A stretch of 64,000 nt of DNA from Anaeramoeba ignava (Eukaryota > Metamonada > Anaeramoebidae), in assembly GCA_028826165.1 (NCBI GenBank), contig JAPDFW010000044.1, positions 565,501-629,500 of the forward strand, read 5' to 3'. The notes beneath the pieces are model-generated. The model searched no databases, had not been told where the DNA came from, and was given only the letters and a program-made list of their open reading frames with translations. Of this stretch, positions 30,714-43,300 are shown piece by piece. How positions within the stretch are numbered: the stretch's first letter is position 1; each line of letters begins with the position of its first letter. The position numbers were made by a program, and so were the translations under genes.

Positions 30714-33700
30714 TCAATTTTCTTTGTTTGTTGATGTTGTTTTTGTAACTTCTGGTTGTATTTCAAGTGATTTTTGATGACAATCTTTATAAGAATGAAA
30801 TGATAATTTTTCAATTAAGGAACTCATTTGATAAATTGGTTGAAAATTATAAGGTTTTTGTTGATATTGTTGAAGTTCAAGAATAACAGATGAAATCAAT
30901 CTTCTTTTTGTAAAATTAATCAAATTTCCAGTAAAATCCCGATTTCCTTCTTCAATAAAAGTTAAATCAGTCAAATAAACACCAAGAAAAGGAACACAAG
31001 GTGGAGTTGCATTATGAAGTAAATCTCGATATTTTCGATAAGAAGATTCAGAACTCATTTTATTTTTCAAATCCAAATAAAAATCCATTTGCTTTTTTGG
31101 TATTTCATTCCAAATACTTGTTAATCGAGTTACTGAAGAATCATTCATACCAGAGATCACTGATATTAATCCATGATAATTATTCATTAAATACAAATTT
31201 TCTGCAACTCGTATGAATTTAATCATTAGTTTAGATCTTGACCTTTGATTTCCACTAAATATAATTGATGATGTGATCCAATTTGAAAGTTGATTAAAAT
31301 TATATATCATTTTTAATACGTTTGGTGAACGATGTCTTAATTTAGAATTATTCCAGGAAAGATTTAAAAGTTCAGAAGACTAAATTTTAATTTGAATTTT
31401 AATTTTGATTTTAATTTTAATTTGAATTTTAATTTTGATTTTAATTTTAATTTTAATTTTGATTTTAATTTTAATTTTATAAATGAATTTTAATTTTAAT
31501 TTTAATTTTATAAATGAATTTTAATTTTAATTTTAAATTTGATTTTAATTTCAATTTTAATTTTAATTTTAATTTTAATTTTAATTTTAATTTTAATTTT
31601 GATTTTAATTTTAATTTTAATTTTAATTTTAATTTTAATTTTAATTTTAATTTTAATTTTAATTTTAATTTTAATTTTAATTTTGATTTTAATTTTATAA
31701 ATGAATTTTAATTTTGATTTTAATTTACTTCAATTTGACTGTAAATTTTAAATTGAATTAATGTAATTTGACGAGATAATTCTTCTTCATCTGAATCTAA
31801 AAGAGAAAATGCTCGACTAAAAATATTTTTGGGAACTTTTGGTTCGGGAGGAGATTCTGGGAATAAAATTTCATTCTTTTTTTCCTTTTTTGAAATTTTC
31901 TTTGACATTAAATTTCTGAGTTGAATTGCAAGATTTACTTGATTGTGTTTCACTAATTTTTCATTAATAAAATCTCCAATTTCTTGAATCAAATTTTCAT
32001 CAAAATCAGAAAAATGTGATTCAATCCAAGTTTTAATCACATTCACAACTTTTAAATGAATAAAATATCGTTTTTGTTCAAAATCTTCTGTAATAACTGA
32101 AGGTTTAGGAACATCATATCTTTTTTTTTATTTTTAAATAAATTTTTTTAGCTGTCAAAAATCGGAAAAAAATTTTTAAATTAAATTTCTTAGTTGTCAA
32201 TTCAAACCTTTGAATTAATTTTGCTAATAATTTTCTTGGTGTTGTAAAAGATTGATAAGTCATTAAAAAGGTTTTCATATATTTGAAATCATGTGTTTCT
32301 TCATGTGTTAATTTTTCGACTAATTTGTTTAAATTTGCTGCTTTAATAAATTCTATTTTTATATTTTTTTTTTTAGTATTTTCAAAATAAAAAAAACTAA
32401 TTTTGCAAAATTATATCAAAATGAGAATAATTTACTTCCATCTTCTGTATAAACAATATTAGCTTCAGAATCTTCAAGTTCTTCCCAAAATGGAATATCT
32501 GAATTTAATATTTCATCCTCTCTAAATAAACCAAGGAAAAACAAAAATAATTTTGATTGAATATTAAAATTTCAAATTGAATTTTTCTTTTGAATAAATT
32601 ACTGAAAATTAAATGTATTTTCTGTAATTAAAACTTCTTTATCTTCAGTTTTATCTTCATATTTTGTGATATAATTTTTATCCCATAAATTATTCTTTGA
32701 TTTGAGAGAAAGACAAACCAATCTTTTCAATCGACTATCTTTTTCATAATCAAGTTCATAAGGAATTTGACTTTCAAATTCAAGTGATTCAATTGTTTTA
32801 TAAAGTCCTTTAAGGTATAAATGGTGCATTATTAATTGAATAACTTTTTGTCTTGAAAGTGATTCTTTTGATTCAGTAAAGCCAATTTCATAAAGGGTTC
32901 CAAAACTAATTTTGATTTTGATTTTGATTTTGATTTTTATTTTGATTTTGATTTAAATTTTGATTTTGATTTTGATTTTGATTTTAATTTTGATTTTGAT
33001 TTTGATTTTGATTTTGATTTTGATTTTGATTTTGATTTTGATTTTGATTTTGATTTTGATTTTAATTTTGATTTTGATTTTGATTTTGATTTTGATTTTG
33101 ATTTTGATTTTAATTTTGATTTTGATTTTGATTTTAATTTTGATTTTAATTTAAAATATATACCTTTGTTCATTTGTTAAAGGTCTAATTCTTTCCCTTA
33201 AATTAAGAATATCTGGATTCTTCTTCATTATATGTGCAACCCATTCTGTTTGTGGAATTTCTACCTCTTTTTCAATTGATTCATTCGATTCTTTCCAAAT
33301 TGGATTTTCTGATTTTTTATTCAATATTTTTTCATCTTGGATTTCATTATTTTTTTCTAATTTATATTTTTTGATTTTAATTTTTATATATATTTTTATA
33401 TTTTTATGATTTTTACCTTGAATATTTGGATTATTTATCATATTAACTTTGGGTTGTTTTTCTTGGTTTGTATTCTTTGAATCATGTATTTCTTCTTGAT
33501 TTGTTTTTTCAAATTCCTGAATAACATTTTTTTGAATTTCATGAATTTTTTCAAGATTTCCTGAAATTTTTTGAGAAGTTTTTTCTTGATTTTGTTGAGG
33601 AATATAAATTGTTTCTCTTTGAACAATTGATTGTTTAATACTTTTTAAAAGTTCTGTTTCATTTGTTAAAATTGGTTTCTTTTTTTTGGATTCTTTATCT

Positions 33701-34946
33701 TTATCTTTATCTTTATCTTTATCTTTATCTTTGTTTTTATCTTTATCTTTATCTTTTTTTGATTTTTTTGATTTTGATTTTGATTTTGATTCTTTTTCTT
33801 TTTCTTTTTCTTTTTCTTCCAATGAATGTTTTGGACTTTCTTTTGGAGTTTTTCTTTTTCCTTCAATTAATATTGGTTTAGTTGGAATATTTGTGAATTT
33901 AATTGGTGATTTATTGATTGAGAATTTTGGTTTTTCATTTGATTCTTGATTTTGCATTTTAAAGAAAGGTCTTGTTGTTTGTTTTTTAATTTGTAAAGGT
34001 GGTTTTCCTCTTGGAAAAATATTATTTCTTTGTAATGTATCAAAATTTGGAATTTTTTCATTTTGATTTGGTGATATTTTTTTTGGAGGTGGTTTTGGTG
34101 GTTTTTCTACATTTAGATTTCCAATTTTCTCATTTTGTTTTGTTTGAATTGGGGAAATTTTTGGAGGTGGTTTTGGTGGTTTTTCTTCATTTAGATTTCC
34201 AATTTTTTCATTTTGATTTGGTGATATTTTTTTTGGAGGTGGTTTTGGTGGTTTTTCTTCAGTTAAATTTATAAATTTTTCGTTTTGATTTGTTGGCATT
34301 TTTTTTGTTGGTAATTTTTGTGGTGATTTTTTTAAATTTTCTTCTGATGAATTATTGAATTTTTGAGAAGTTGATCTACCAAAATTCAAAGGAGAATTTT
34401 TATGATTAATTATTAAAGATTTTGGATCGTTTTGAGGATGTGGTAAATTTTGTGAACGATATAAATTGGGTTTATTTGCACTTTTTGATGTTGGAGAAGG
34501 TGTTTTGAAAGTTTTAGAAGGAGTTTTATTGAGATTAGTTTGATTTTGATTTGAATTTCTTAATGAATTTTGATTTTGATTTTGATTTTGATTTTGATTT
34601 TTGATTTTGATTTTGATTTTGATTTAAATTTTGATTTTGATTTAAATTTTGATTTAAATTTTGATTTAAATTTTGATTTTGATTTAAATTTTGATTTAAA
34701 TTTGAATTTCTTAATGAATTTTGATTTTGATTTTGATTTTGATTTTGATTTTGATTTGAATTTCTTAATGAATTTTGGTTTTGATTTTGATTTTTGATTT
34801 TTTAAATTTTCTCTTTTATTTGTTCTTGGAATTGTTTTTGGAATTGAAATTGTTTTTTTTAGGTTTGTTTGTTCTGTTTTTTCATTTAAATGAGATGGAA
34901 TTCTTCCTCTATCAAAAGTTTTTCTTCCTCGATTTTGTGGGTTCAT
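30714..34946 (-). CDS. LisH - RasGEF-N - RasGEF (CDC25) protein
   Basis: Six exons: 33164-34946, 32603-32905, 32436-32521, 32208-32352, 31729-32119 and 30714-31379. Exon 1 is disordered (KPPPKKISPNQNEK repeats, KDKDK and NQ tracts). Exon 2 carries a LisH-like helix pair (SRQKVIQLIMHHLYLKGLYK). Exons 4-5 encode the RasGEF N-terminal module (NLNKLVEKLTHEETHDF, KTFLMTYQSFTTPRKLLAKL). Exons 5-6 encode the CDC25 catalytic domain (FSLLDSDEEELSRQITLIQF, SSELLNLSWNN, FNQLSNWITSSII, AENLYLMNNYHGLISVISGM, TPPCVPFLGVYLTDLTFIEE). It should exchange GDP for GTP on a Ras-family GTPase at membranes. LisH-RasGEF fusions are known from amoebae. In exon 1 two one-base insertions in A runs (about 34597 and 34787) break the frame after the first start; alternatively translation starts at 34389. 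Confidence 0.88.
31380..31728 (-). repeat. TTTTAA/TTTTGA hexamer array in RasGEF intron
   Basis: The 349-nt intron between IYSQIE and SSELLNLSW exons is (AATTTT)n with occasional GATTTT and TAAATGAATTTT units. Confidence 0.88.
32906..33163 (-). repeat. (TTTTGA)n hexanucleotide array in RasGEF intron
   Basis: This is nearly pure ATTTTG from 32912 to 33150. It would read as KSKSKS on the minus strand, but it lies between a GTATATATT donor (33163) and an AATTAG acceptor with matching phase 2, so it is intronic. Confidence 0.82.
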
Positions 34947-35305
34947 AAATTTTATGAATAATATTTTTTTTTTAAGTTCTGAATTTGATAAATAATTAAA
35001 AAAAAAAAGTTTTTAAAAAATGAAAAATGAAAAAAAAAATGAAAAATTTAATTCTCTCTTTTTTTTTTTACTTTTTCATTTTATTTCCTTTTTTGTTTGT
35101 TTTTTGTTTTTTAAATTTTTTTTTTTGGAAATAAATTGAAGGAAAAATATAAAAAAAAATTAATATTTATTTAAACAAGAACAAAAGAAAAATCACAATC
35201 AATTAATTAATTAATCAATCAATCAAAAATTAAATTCTTTCTTTCTTTTTTCTTTCTTTTTTTTTCTTTTTTTCATTTTTAAAAATTAAAACATCAATTA
35301 ATTTA
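34947..35305. other. Intergenic region with promoter-like T/CATTTTT block
   Basis: The gap between the RasGEF start and the presenilin stop (both minus) holds homopolymer runs. TTTTTCATTTTTTTTTTCATTTTTC is visible on the minus strand around 35015-35045, the probable RasGEF promoter. Nothing else was seen. Confidence 0.5.
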
Positions 35306-38300
35306 TTATACAAGAAATTGATTAATTGTAATGTTCTTCACAAAGTTAGAAAGTACAAAATTTGTCAAAAAATAAAAACAAATTCCAATTAAAATTGATA
35401 AAGGAAGAGCTGGAAGAATTTTTCGATAAAATGCTAAAAGAAATAAAGTTAAAGTCAAACCCTTTTAAAAGAAATTAAACAAAAAAATAATAAATTAAAT
35501 ATAAATCAAATATTAATCAAATATTTTAAATATAAATCAAATATAAATCAAATATAAATTAAATATTTTAAATATAAATCAAATATTAATTAAATATAAA
35601 TTAAATATAAATCAAATATTAATTAAACAAAAAAATAATAAATTAAATATAAATCAAATATTTTAAATATATTTCAAATATAAATCAAATATAAATCAAA
35701 TATAAATTAAATATTTTAAATATAAATCAAATATTTTAAATATTAATCAAATATTTTAAATATAAATCAAATATAAATCAAATATTTTAAATATTACCAT
35801 TAAAATTGCAAAAAAACAAGTAAAAACTGTTAAATAGCCATAAAAACAAGCGCGAGAAATAAGTACTGAATAAAAAACAAAATCACCAACTCCTAATTTT
35901 ACTTCAGCTTTTGATTTATATTGTTATGTTAATATATAAAATCAATTTGTTTTTATTAAAAATTTCTTTCTTTTTTTTAAATACCTTTTTCTTGTTCTTT
36001 TGTTTTTTCTTTTTCTTTTGAAATAATTGTATCAGTTTCACTTATAGTTTCTGTTGAAATATTATCAGTTTCAGAAAGTGTTGTAATTTCTGATAAAGTT
36101 TCATTTACAGTATTTTCAATATTTTGAATATTTTTTTCAGGTTTTTTAAAAATTGGATATTTTATTTTAGTGAAGAGCATTAAAGAAGCTATTTTTTTAC
36201 AATAAAAAATTTTGATTTTAAATTTAATTTTAATTTTAATTTTAATTTTAATTTTAATTTTAATTTTAATTTTAATTTTAATTTTAATTTTAAATTTTAA
36301 TTTTAAATTTTAATTTTAAATTTTAATTTTAAATTTTAATTTTAAATTTTAATTTTAAATTTTAATTTTAAATTTTAATATTAATTTTAATTTTAATTTT
36401 AAATTTAATTTCCGATTTGGATTTTAAATAAATACATGAATAAATTAATGATGGTAAAGGTTGATTTTTTTTGATTGATTCTTGAATTAATATTTGAAGT
36501 GGTCCATTTGGTGTTAAAACTGCAATAAGATCTAAAAAAAAAAAAAGATTTTAAATCAAAAAATTGAAAAAAAATTTAATTTAATAATTAAATATAAATT
36601 ACCATAAAGAGCAAGAACAATCAATAAAATCCAAGTTGTTAATTCAGGTAATTTAGAAATTTCAATTGCAAGTAAAGAACTGAAACAAATTAAATAAAAT
36701 TGATTGATTCTTTTAGATTTTGGAATAAAAATAACGAAAATTCCAACAATAGAAAAATTGAAAACAATAATAAAAAAGCTTATCCAATCAATTCCAAAAT
36801 TTAAAACTTGGTCAATTTCACTAATTAATTTTAATTTTGATTTTGATTTTAATTTTAATTTTAAATTTATTTTTAATTTTATTAATTTAAATTTAAATTT
36901 TAATTTTAATTTTAATTTTAATTTAAATTTAATTTTAATTTTGATTTTAATTATAAATTTAATTTTAATTTTAATATTAATTTTAATTTTAATTTTAATT
37001 TTAATTTTAATTTTAATTTTAATTTTAAATTTAATTTTAATTTTAATTTTAATTTTAATTTTAATTTTAAATTTAAATTTAATTTTAATTTTAATTTTAA
37101 TTTTAATTTTAATTTTAATTTTAATTTTAATTTTAATTTTAATTTTAATTTTAATTTTTAATTTAAATTTAAATTTTAATTTTAATAAATAATTTTAAAA
37201 CAACAATTTCACTAATTAATTTTAATTTTGATTTTAATATTAATTTCAATAATAAAATGAAAATTTTAATTTTAATTTTGATTTTAATAACAATATTAAT
37301 TTTAAAATTTTTAATTTTAAATTATAAATGAATTTTAAATTTATTTTTAATTTTAAATTATAAATGAATTTTAAATTTAATTTTAATTTTAAATTTAATT
37401 TTAATTTTAATTTGAATTTTACAGTAAACAATTTGCTGTAAATAACGTTAAAACAACAAAAGTTGTCAAAAGCAACCAAATATATAAAATTTTATTCCAA
37501 CCAAATTTCAAAAATAAAATCAAAAGAGCAGTACTACCAAAAATGATACTAATAACAATAATAGCATTTAAAAAGGAACCAAAAAAATATTTCTGAAAAG
37601 AATCACTATCATTTTGATGATAAACAGTCAAATCACGAATTCCATGTTCTTGACTTGTGATTTGATTTTGTAAGTAAATTGATTGAAGAAAAAATACAAC
37701 TATAACCATTGATAATGCAACTGGAACAAGAATACTTTTAGTTGTTCTTGTAAAAAAATCAACATAATCAGCAAATTCAAATTCAGAATATGAATCACTT
37801 GGTATTTCAGTTTCACTTGTTTTTTCAACAAAAGTTTGATAATTATTTGTTTCTTTTTTTTTTTTTAAATTTTTAATTGAATTTGAATTTAATTTTAATT
37901 TAATTTTAATTTAATTTTTAATTTTAATTTAATTTTATAAATTAATTTAATTTAATTTTTAAATTGGATTTTGAATTTAATTTAATTTTTAATTTAATTT
38001 AATTTTAATTTGAATTAAATTTTAATTTTAATTTAGTTTTTTAATTTAAATTTGAATTTAATTTTAATTTAATTTTTAAAGTTGAAAAATGAAAAATTTT
38101 AATTTTTAATTTTTGATTTGAATTTGAATTTAATTTTAATTTAATTTTTAAATTGAATTTAATTTAATTTTTAATTCAATTTTGAATTTAATTTTGAATT
38201 TAATTTTGAATTTAATTTTGAATTTAATTTTTAAATTTAATTTATTTTCTTTTTGAATTTAATTCGAATTTAATTGTTATTAATTTTATTTTAATTTTGA

Positions 38301-38382
38301 ATTTAATTTTTAAATTGGATTAATTGATCTTACTTTCGTTTTTTCTTTCTATTTCAATTTTAAGATTTTCTTCACTTGACAT
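35306..38382 (-). CDS. Presenilin (gamma-secretase catalytic aspartyl protease)
   Basis: Seven exons in agreeing phase: 38334-38382, 37423-37852, 36603-36820, 36436-36531, 35985-36188, 35798-35907 and 35306-35461, about 420 residues. Presenilin landmarks: SILVPVALSMVIVVFFLQSI, WNKILYIWLLLT, WILLIVLALYD with catalytic D233 followed by LIAVLTPNGPLQILI, LIYSSLMLF, a Thr/Glu-rich loop, KLGVGDFVFYSVLISRA with catalytic D341, and the PAL motif (LPALPLSI, residues 386-388). The YD, GxGD and PAL signatures are complete. GVGD replaces the common GLGD. Presenilin cleaves single-pass membrane proteins inside the bilayer within the gamma-secretase complex. The other subunits are not in this window. Introns carry AT-only arrays up to 600 nt. 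Confidence 0.95.
35462..35797 (-). repeat. AAATATAAATC array in presenilin intron 6
   Basis: The 336-nt intron is made of TTTAAATATAAATCAAATAT units of roughly 10-12 nt. Exons on each side encode GVGD and PAL motifs. Confidence 0.85.
36189..36435 (-). repeat. (TTTTAA)n array in presenilin intron 4
   Basis: This intron of about 247 nt holds AATTTT hexamers, then TTTTAAATTTTAA dodecamers, between the IYS and SSLMLF codons. Confidence 0.85.
36821..37422 (-). repeat. (TTTTAA)n array in presenilin intron 2
   Basis: This 602-nt intron starts GTAAAATTC (minus strand) and ends TTAATTAG. It is mostly AATTTT hexamers with imperfect copies; the AACAATTTCACTAATTAATTTT segment occurs twice (near 36812 and 37200), indicating internal duplication of the intron end. 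Confidence 0.85.
37853..38333 (-). repeat. AATTTAATTTTAA array in presenilin intron 1
   Basis: The 481-nt first intron is a patchwork of TTTAATTT and GAATTTAATTTT units with no coding pattern. Confidence 0.82.
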
Positions 38383-38748
38383 TTATTTTTTTAATATTAA
38401 TTCTAATTATAAATATTTTTATTATTATTATTTTTTGGTTCAGTTTTTTCTCCTTTTCTTTTTTAAATAATTTTAAAATAATATAAAATAAAAAATTAAA
38501 ATGAAAAAAAATGAAAAAAAATGAAAAAAAAATTTTTAATTGTTTAATTTTTTTTTTTCTTTATTTTAATTTCTTTGTTTTTGGGGGCATTATTAATAAT
38601 TTAATTTAATTTAATTTAATTTAATTTCTTTCATCAAAAAAAAAAATTAAACAATTTATTAAAAAAAATACTTCTTCTTTTATTTTCAATTTGCTTTTTT
38701 TTTGTTTTATTTTCTTTTTTTTAAATTCATTTTTATTTAAGAAATGAA
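38383..38748. other. Intergenic region
   Basis: This gap lies between the presenilin start and the 3' end of the next minus-strand gene. TTTTTTTCATTTTTTTTCATTTT occurs on the minus strand around 38500-38535, the likely presenilin promoter. AATTT repeats are near 38600. No gene was seen. Confidence 0.5.
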
Positions 38749-40058
38749 TTATTTTTTGAAAAAAAAAGGCCAAATTGAAACTAAAATTGAAATTAAAACT
38801 AAAAAAAATCCACCAATAAAAAAGAAAGAAAGTCCAAATTGAAAATCAATTTGTGAAGCTGGGATCCAATTATAAAAAACAAGAAGAGTTTCTGGTTGTT
38901 CTAAAGTAGAATTTAATCGAGTATCTAATTATTTAAAATTTATTTTAATAATAAAAAAAAATAAAGCAATTTTTAAATTAAATTAAAATCGGAAAAAAAA
39001 AATGTTAATAATTTTTACATTCTTCTTTCCAAGTAATTTTTGTAATTTCTTCGAATTCATATTCGAAATTAAATTCAATACTTGTTAAAGTTTTTCCTGT
39101 TTGTCCATCATATATAATAAACCAAGGTGTTTCAAATCTTCTGTTATCGAAAGAAAATGATCTAATTTTTAATTTTATAAATCAATTTAATTTTATAAAT
39201 CATTTTAATTTTATAAATAAATTTAATTTTATAAATCAATTTAAATTTATAAATCAATTTAATTTTATAAATCATTTTAATTTTATAAATCAATTTAATT
39301 TTACAAATCAATTTAAATTTATAAATCAATTTAATTTTATAAATGAATTTAATTTTATAAATGAATTTAATTTTATAAATAATTTTAATTTTATAAATCA
39401 TTTTAATTTTATAAATCATTTTAATTTTATAAATCATTTTAATTTTATAAATAAATTTAATTTTATAAATCAATTTAATTTTATAAATAATTTTAATTTT
39501 ATAAATCATTTTAATTTTATAAATCAATTTAAATTTATAAATCAATTTAATTTTATAAATAAATTTAATTTTATAAATAAATTTAATTTTATAAATAATT
39601 TTAATTTATAAATCATTTTAATTTTATAAATAAATTTAATTTTATAAATCAATTTAATTTTATAAATCAATTTAATTTTATAAATCAATTTAATTTTATA
39701 AATCATTTTAATTTTAAATTATAAATTTCATGTTAATCTTAATTTTGAGTTGAATTTGAGTTGGAATATAAAAAAGATTCATCATTTATAAAAACAAATC
39801 AAGATACATTTTATATAAACTATCTTTTTTCATATTTCTAAGAGTAGCTAATATAGCTTGAGTATTTTGATTAAAACGAGGTCTTTCTCTTCCAGAAACA
39901 TCTTCCCAAAATGTTCTTTTATCATTTATTTGATATCTTTTCATCATTTGTTTAATTCTTCCTTCTGTTGAAGGTTTACATTGTGAATCAATTATAAAAA
40001 ATAAAATAATTGAAAATCCAATAAAAAAATTATTTTGTTGATTAAATTTTTGCATCAA
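38749..40058 (-). CDS. Unknown type I membrane protein with signal peptide
   Basis: Three exons (39796-40058, 39019-39161, 38749-38924) join in matching phases (2, then 1) to give about 193 residues. The N-terminus has a hydrophobic signal segment (FFIGFSIILFFIIDSQC). The lumenal part is basic (RIKQMMKRYQINDKRTFWED, GRERPRFNQNTQAILATL) and contains RRFETPWFIIYDGQTGKT. The C-terminus is a strongly hydrophobic helix (FFFIGGFFLVLISILVSI) ending WPFFFKK, a possible dilysine-like tail. I do not recognise the family. The signal, one N-glycosylation-type NST site and the TM suggest an ER or surface protein. The intron between exons 1 and 2 is a large 18-bp repeat array. The 3' exons rest on splice and phase logic only. 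Confidence 0.6.
39162..39795 (-). repeat. 18-bp AATTTTATAAATCAATTT array in intron
   Basis: Around thirty copies of AATTTTATAAATCA/GA/AA-TTT occupy 39170-39720. Reading through as MIYKIKLIYKIK is a repeat artefact: the array lies between donor GTTTTTATAA and acceptor AAAATTAG on the minus strand. Confidence 0.85.
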
Positions 40059-40356
40059 ATTAAAAATGTTTTTTTTTTATAAATTGAAAAGAATAAAAAA
40101 AAAGAAAAAAAAAGAAAAAATTTCTATTAAAACAATAAAAAGAAAAAAAAAGAAAAAATGAAATTTTGAAAAATTGAAAAATTTCAAAAATTAAAATTGG
40201 AAAATAAAACCAAAATTAAAATTTAAAAAAAATAAAAGGAAAAAACCAAATTTTTTTTTCAATTTAAAAAATTTTTTTTAATTTTTTCTTTTTCATTTTT
40301 TTTTTATTCTTTTTTCTCCTTTTGTTTTTAATAATTTCATTTTTTTTTTAACTAAA
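40059..40356. promoter_or_regulatory. Divergent promoter region (membrane protein / BEACH gene)
   Basis: This 298-bp head-to-head gap has a plus-strand CTTTTTCATTTTTTTTTTATTC block (about 40286-40310) before the BEACH start, and AATTTCATTTTTTC on the minus strand (about 40155-40170) before the membrane-protein gene. Otherwise only A/T runs. Confidence 0.45.
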
Positions 40357-43300
40357 ATGTCAAGAATAAAAGATTTATTTCAAGAAAAAAAAGCAATCCA
40401 TAATCTTCTTGGTTATGATTTACAACCAAAAGATTATAAATTATTTTTTCGTTCTTCACAAGAAACAATAAAATTAAGAGAATTATGGAATAAAAGACCT
40501 GTTCCAAAAAATTTATCAAATGAGGACCAAGTAAACAAGCAACTTTCACATTCATTTACAAAATTTAATTTATAAAATTTAAATATAAAATTATTTATAA
40601 AATTAAATATAAAATTATTTATAAAATTATTTATAAAATTATTTATTAAATTATTTATTAAATTAATTATAAAATTATTTATAAAATTATTTATAAAATT
40701 ATTTATAAAATTATTTATAAAATTAAATATAAAATTAAATATAAAATTATTTATAAAATTATTTATTATTTAAATATAATTAAATATAAAATTATTAAAT
40801 ATAAAAAATTAAAATTATTTTATAAAATTAAATATAAAATTTAAATATAAAATTATTTATAAAATTATTTATAAAATTATTTATAAAATTATTAATAAAA
40901 TTATTTATAAAATTATTTATAAAATTATTTATAAAATTATTTATAAAATTAATTATAAAATTAAATATAAAATTATTTATAAAATTAATTATAAAAATTT
41001 TAAAAATTTATAAAATTTAATATAAAATTAAATATAAATTATTTATAAAATTATTTATAAAATTATTTATAAAATTATTAATAAAATTATTTATAAAATT
41101 ATTTATAAAATTATTAATAAAATTATTTATAAAATTATTTATTAAAATTATTTATAAAATTATTTATAAAATTAAATATAAAATTAATTATAAAATTAAA
41201 TATAAAATTAATTATAAAATTAATTACAAAATTATTTATAAAATTAATTATAAAATTAATTATTAAATTTATAAAATTAAATATAAAATTAAATATAAAA
41301 TTAATTAAAATTAAATATAAAATTAATTTAAAATAAAAAAATATAAAATTATTTATAAAATTAATTATTAATTTAAATATAATATTAATTATAAAATTAT
41401 TTATAAAATTAAATATAAAATTAAATATTAAATTATTTATAAAATTAAATATTAATTTAAATATAAAAATTATTAAAATTTATAAAATTATTTATAAAAT
41501 TATTTATAAAATTATTTATAAAATTATTTATAAAATTATTTATTAAATTATTTATAAAATTAATTATAAAATTAAATATAAAATTAATTATAAAATTAAT
41601 TATAAAATTAATTATAAAATTAATTATAAAATTATTTATAAAATTAATTATAAAATTATTTATAAAATTATTTATAAAATTACTTTAAAAAAAAAATTTC
41701 AGATCAATGAATTCCAAACTCAAAAAATTAATTGGTTTATGGAATTCACAAATATTTTTTTACTTACTTATCAAAACTGGGATCCACATCCACAATATAA
41801 CGAAACAATTAATATAAATGAAGAAAAAAATAAATCGAAAAATAAATCAAAAAATAAATCAAAAAATAAATCAAAAAATAAATCAGAAATTTTAAACAGA
41901 AAATTAAAATCACTCAAGCAACTCAAACAAATAATTCTTTTAGATCAAGTTCATCCACCTGAATTAATAAAAGATACTTTCTATTTTATAGATAATTTTA
42001 TAAATAGTATTTCAAAAGAATTCATTATTTTTTTTTGTCAATTCAAAAAAGAAAAATAATAATGATTTATTTATTAATTTATTTATTTATTTAGTTCTTG
42101 ATTCACATTTTGATTCAACAAAGAAAAAATTCTCTCAAAATTTAAAAGAAATTTATGAAAAAAATTCACATTTAATTGAATCAGGAATTTCTTTAAAAAT
42201 GCTTGCAATTTTAGCAAGATCTTTTTATAATCAATTGCAATTTGAATCTTGTTCCATTTTTGAAAAATTAAAAATACTTATTCTTCATGCAACAAATCAA
42301 CTGATTTTATTTTTTCAAGATTGCAAAACAAAAGTAATCCACTTTTTTCTTTTCTTTTCTTTTCTTTTCTTTTCTTTTCTTTTTTTCTTTTCTTTTCTTT
42401 TTGAATTGAAAATTTATATCGTTTTTTTTTTCTTAATTTAGTTGAAAAAAATTAATCTCAAAATGAATTTTAGAATCAACTTATTCCATTTTATTGTTGA
42501 AAATATTCTGGAAACAATTTCTTTAACAATTAAATTTAAACCTTTATTTAATCAAAAATTTTCAAAAACAATTCAAGAATCTCGAATGATTGATAATTTA
42601 ATTCGTAAATTCCATCTTAATTGATATTCTTTCATTTTTTTTTTTAATTATTTATTTTTATCAATATAAATTTAGATTTACTTGAAATGTATTTAAAAAT
42701 CTCTCAAAAATTCATCTTTCCAGAAGAATTTTATCGTTTCCAAGAAAAAATATTCTACATTTTCAACGAATTTATCAACCAAAAAATTTTAACTCTTCAT
42801 CAAATTTCTTTTTCAACTCATATTTATATTCAAATGATTTTTCCTCCCAAAAATAACTTGGAAGAATTTGATTATTTGACAAAAAATATATTTGATTATT
42901 TTCCTGAACAAAATTCTCAAGAAAAAAGACCAAAAATTAATCTTTTAGAAATTCGGAAATGCCAATTTAATAATATGATCCATTTATTCAAAAATATTCA
43001 GGAGGTTTTAGTTTCTTTTCCTTCTATTGAAAAGGAAATTATTGAAAATGAACATTTTCTCAAATTAATTGATTTTGTTCTTTGGACTTCAGTTACTTTT
43101 AAAGAATTTACTATTGGAAATAAAGATTTTGAAAATGAAAATGAAAATGAAAATGAAAATGAAAATGAAAATGAAAATAATTATGAAGGTATTAAAAAAA
43201 AAAGGAAATTTTATATATTTAACAAAAGGAAATTGAACAAATTGTCTTTTTTTTCCATTTTATAATTGTTTAAATTTCAGTTGAAAATGATTTGCCTTAT

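Noticed and set aside
32937-33173. KSKSKS ORF that could be a coding tract of the RasGEF protein
   Set aside because: Donor and acceptor on both sides agree in phase without it, so it is an intronic TTTTGA array.
39162-39545. 127-codon MIYKIKLIYKIK ORF
   Set aside because: Pure translation of an 18-bp intron repeat; splice sites on each side.
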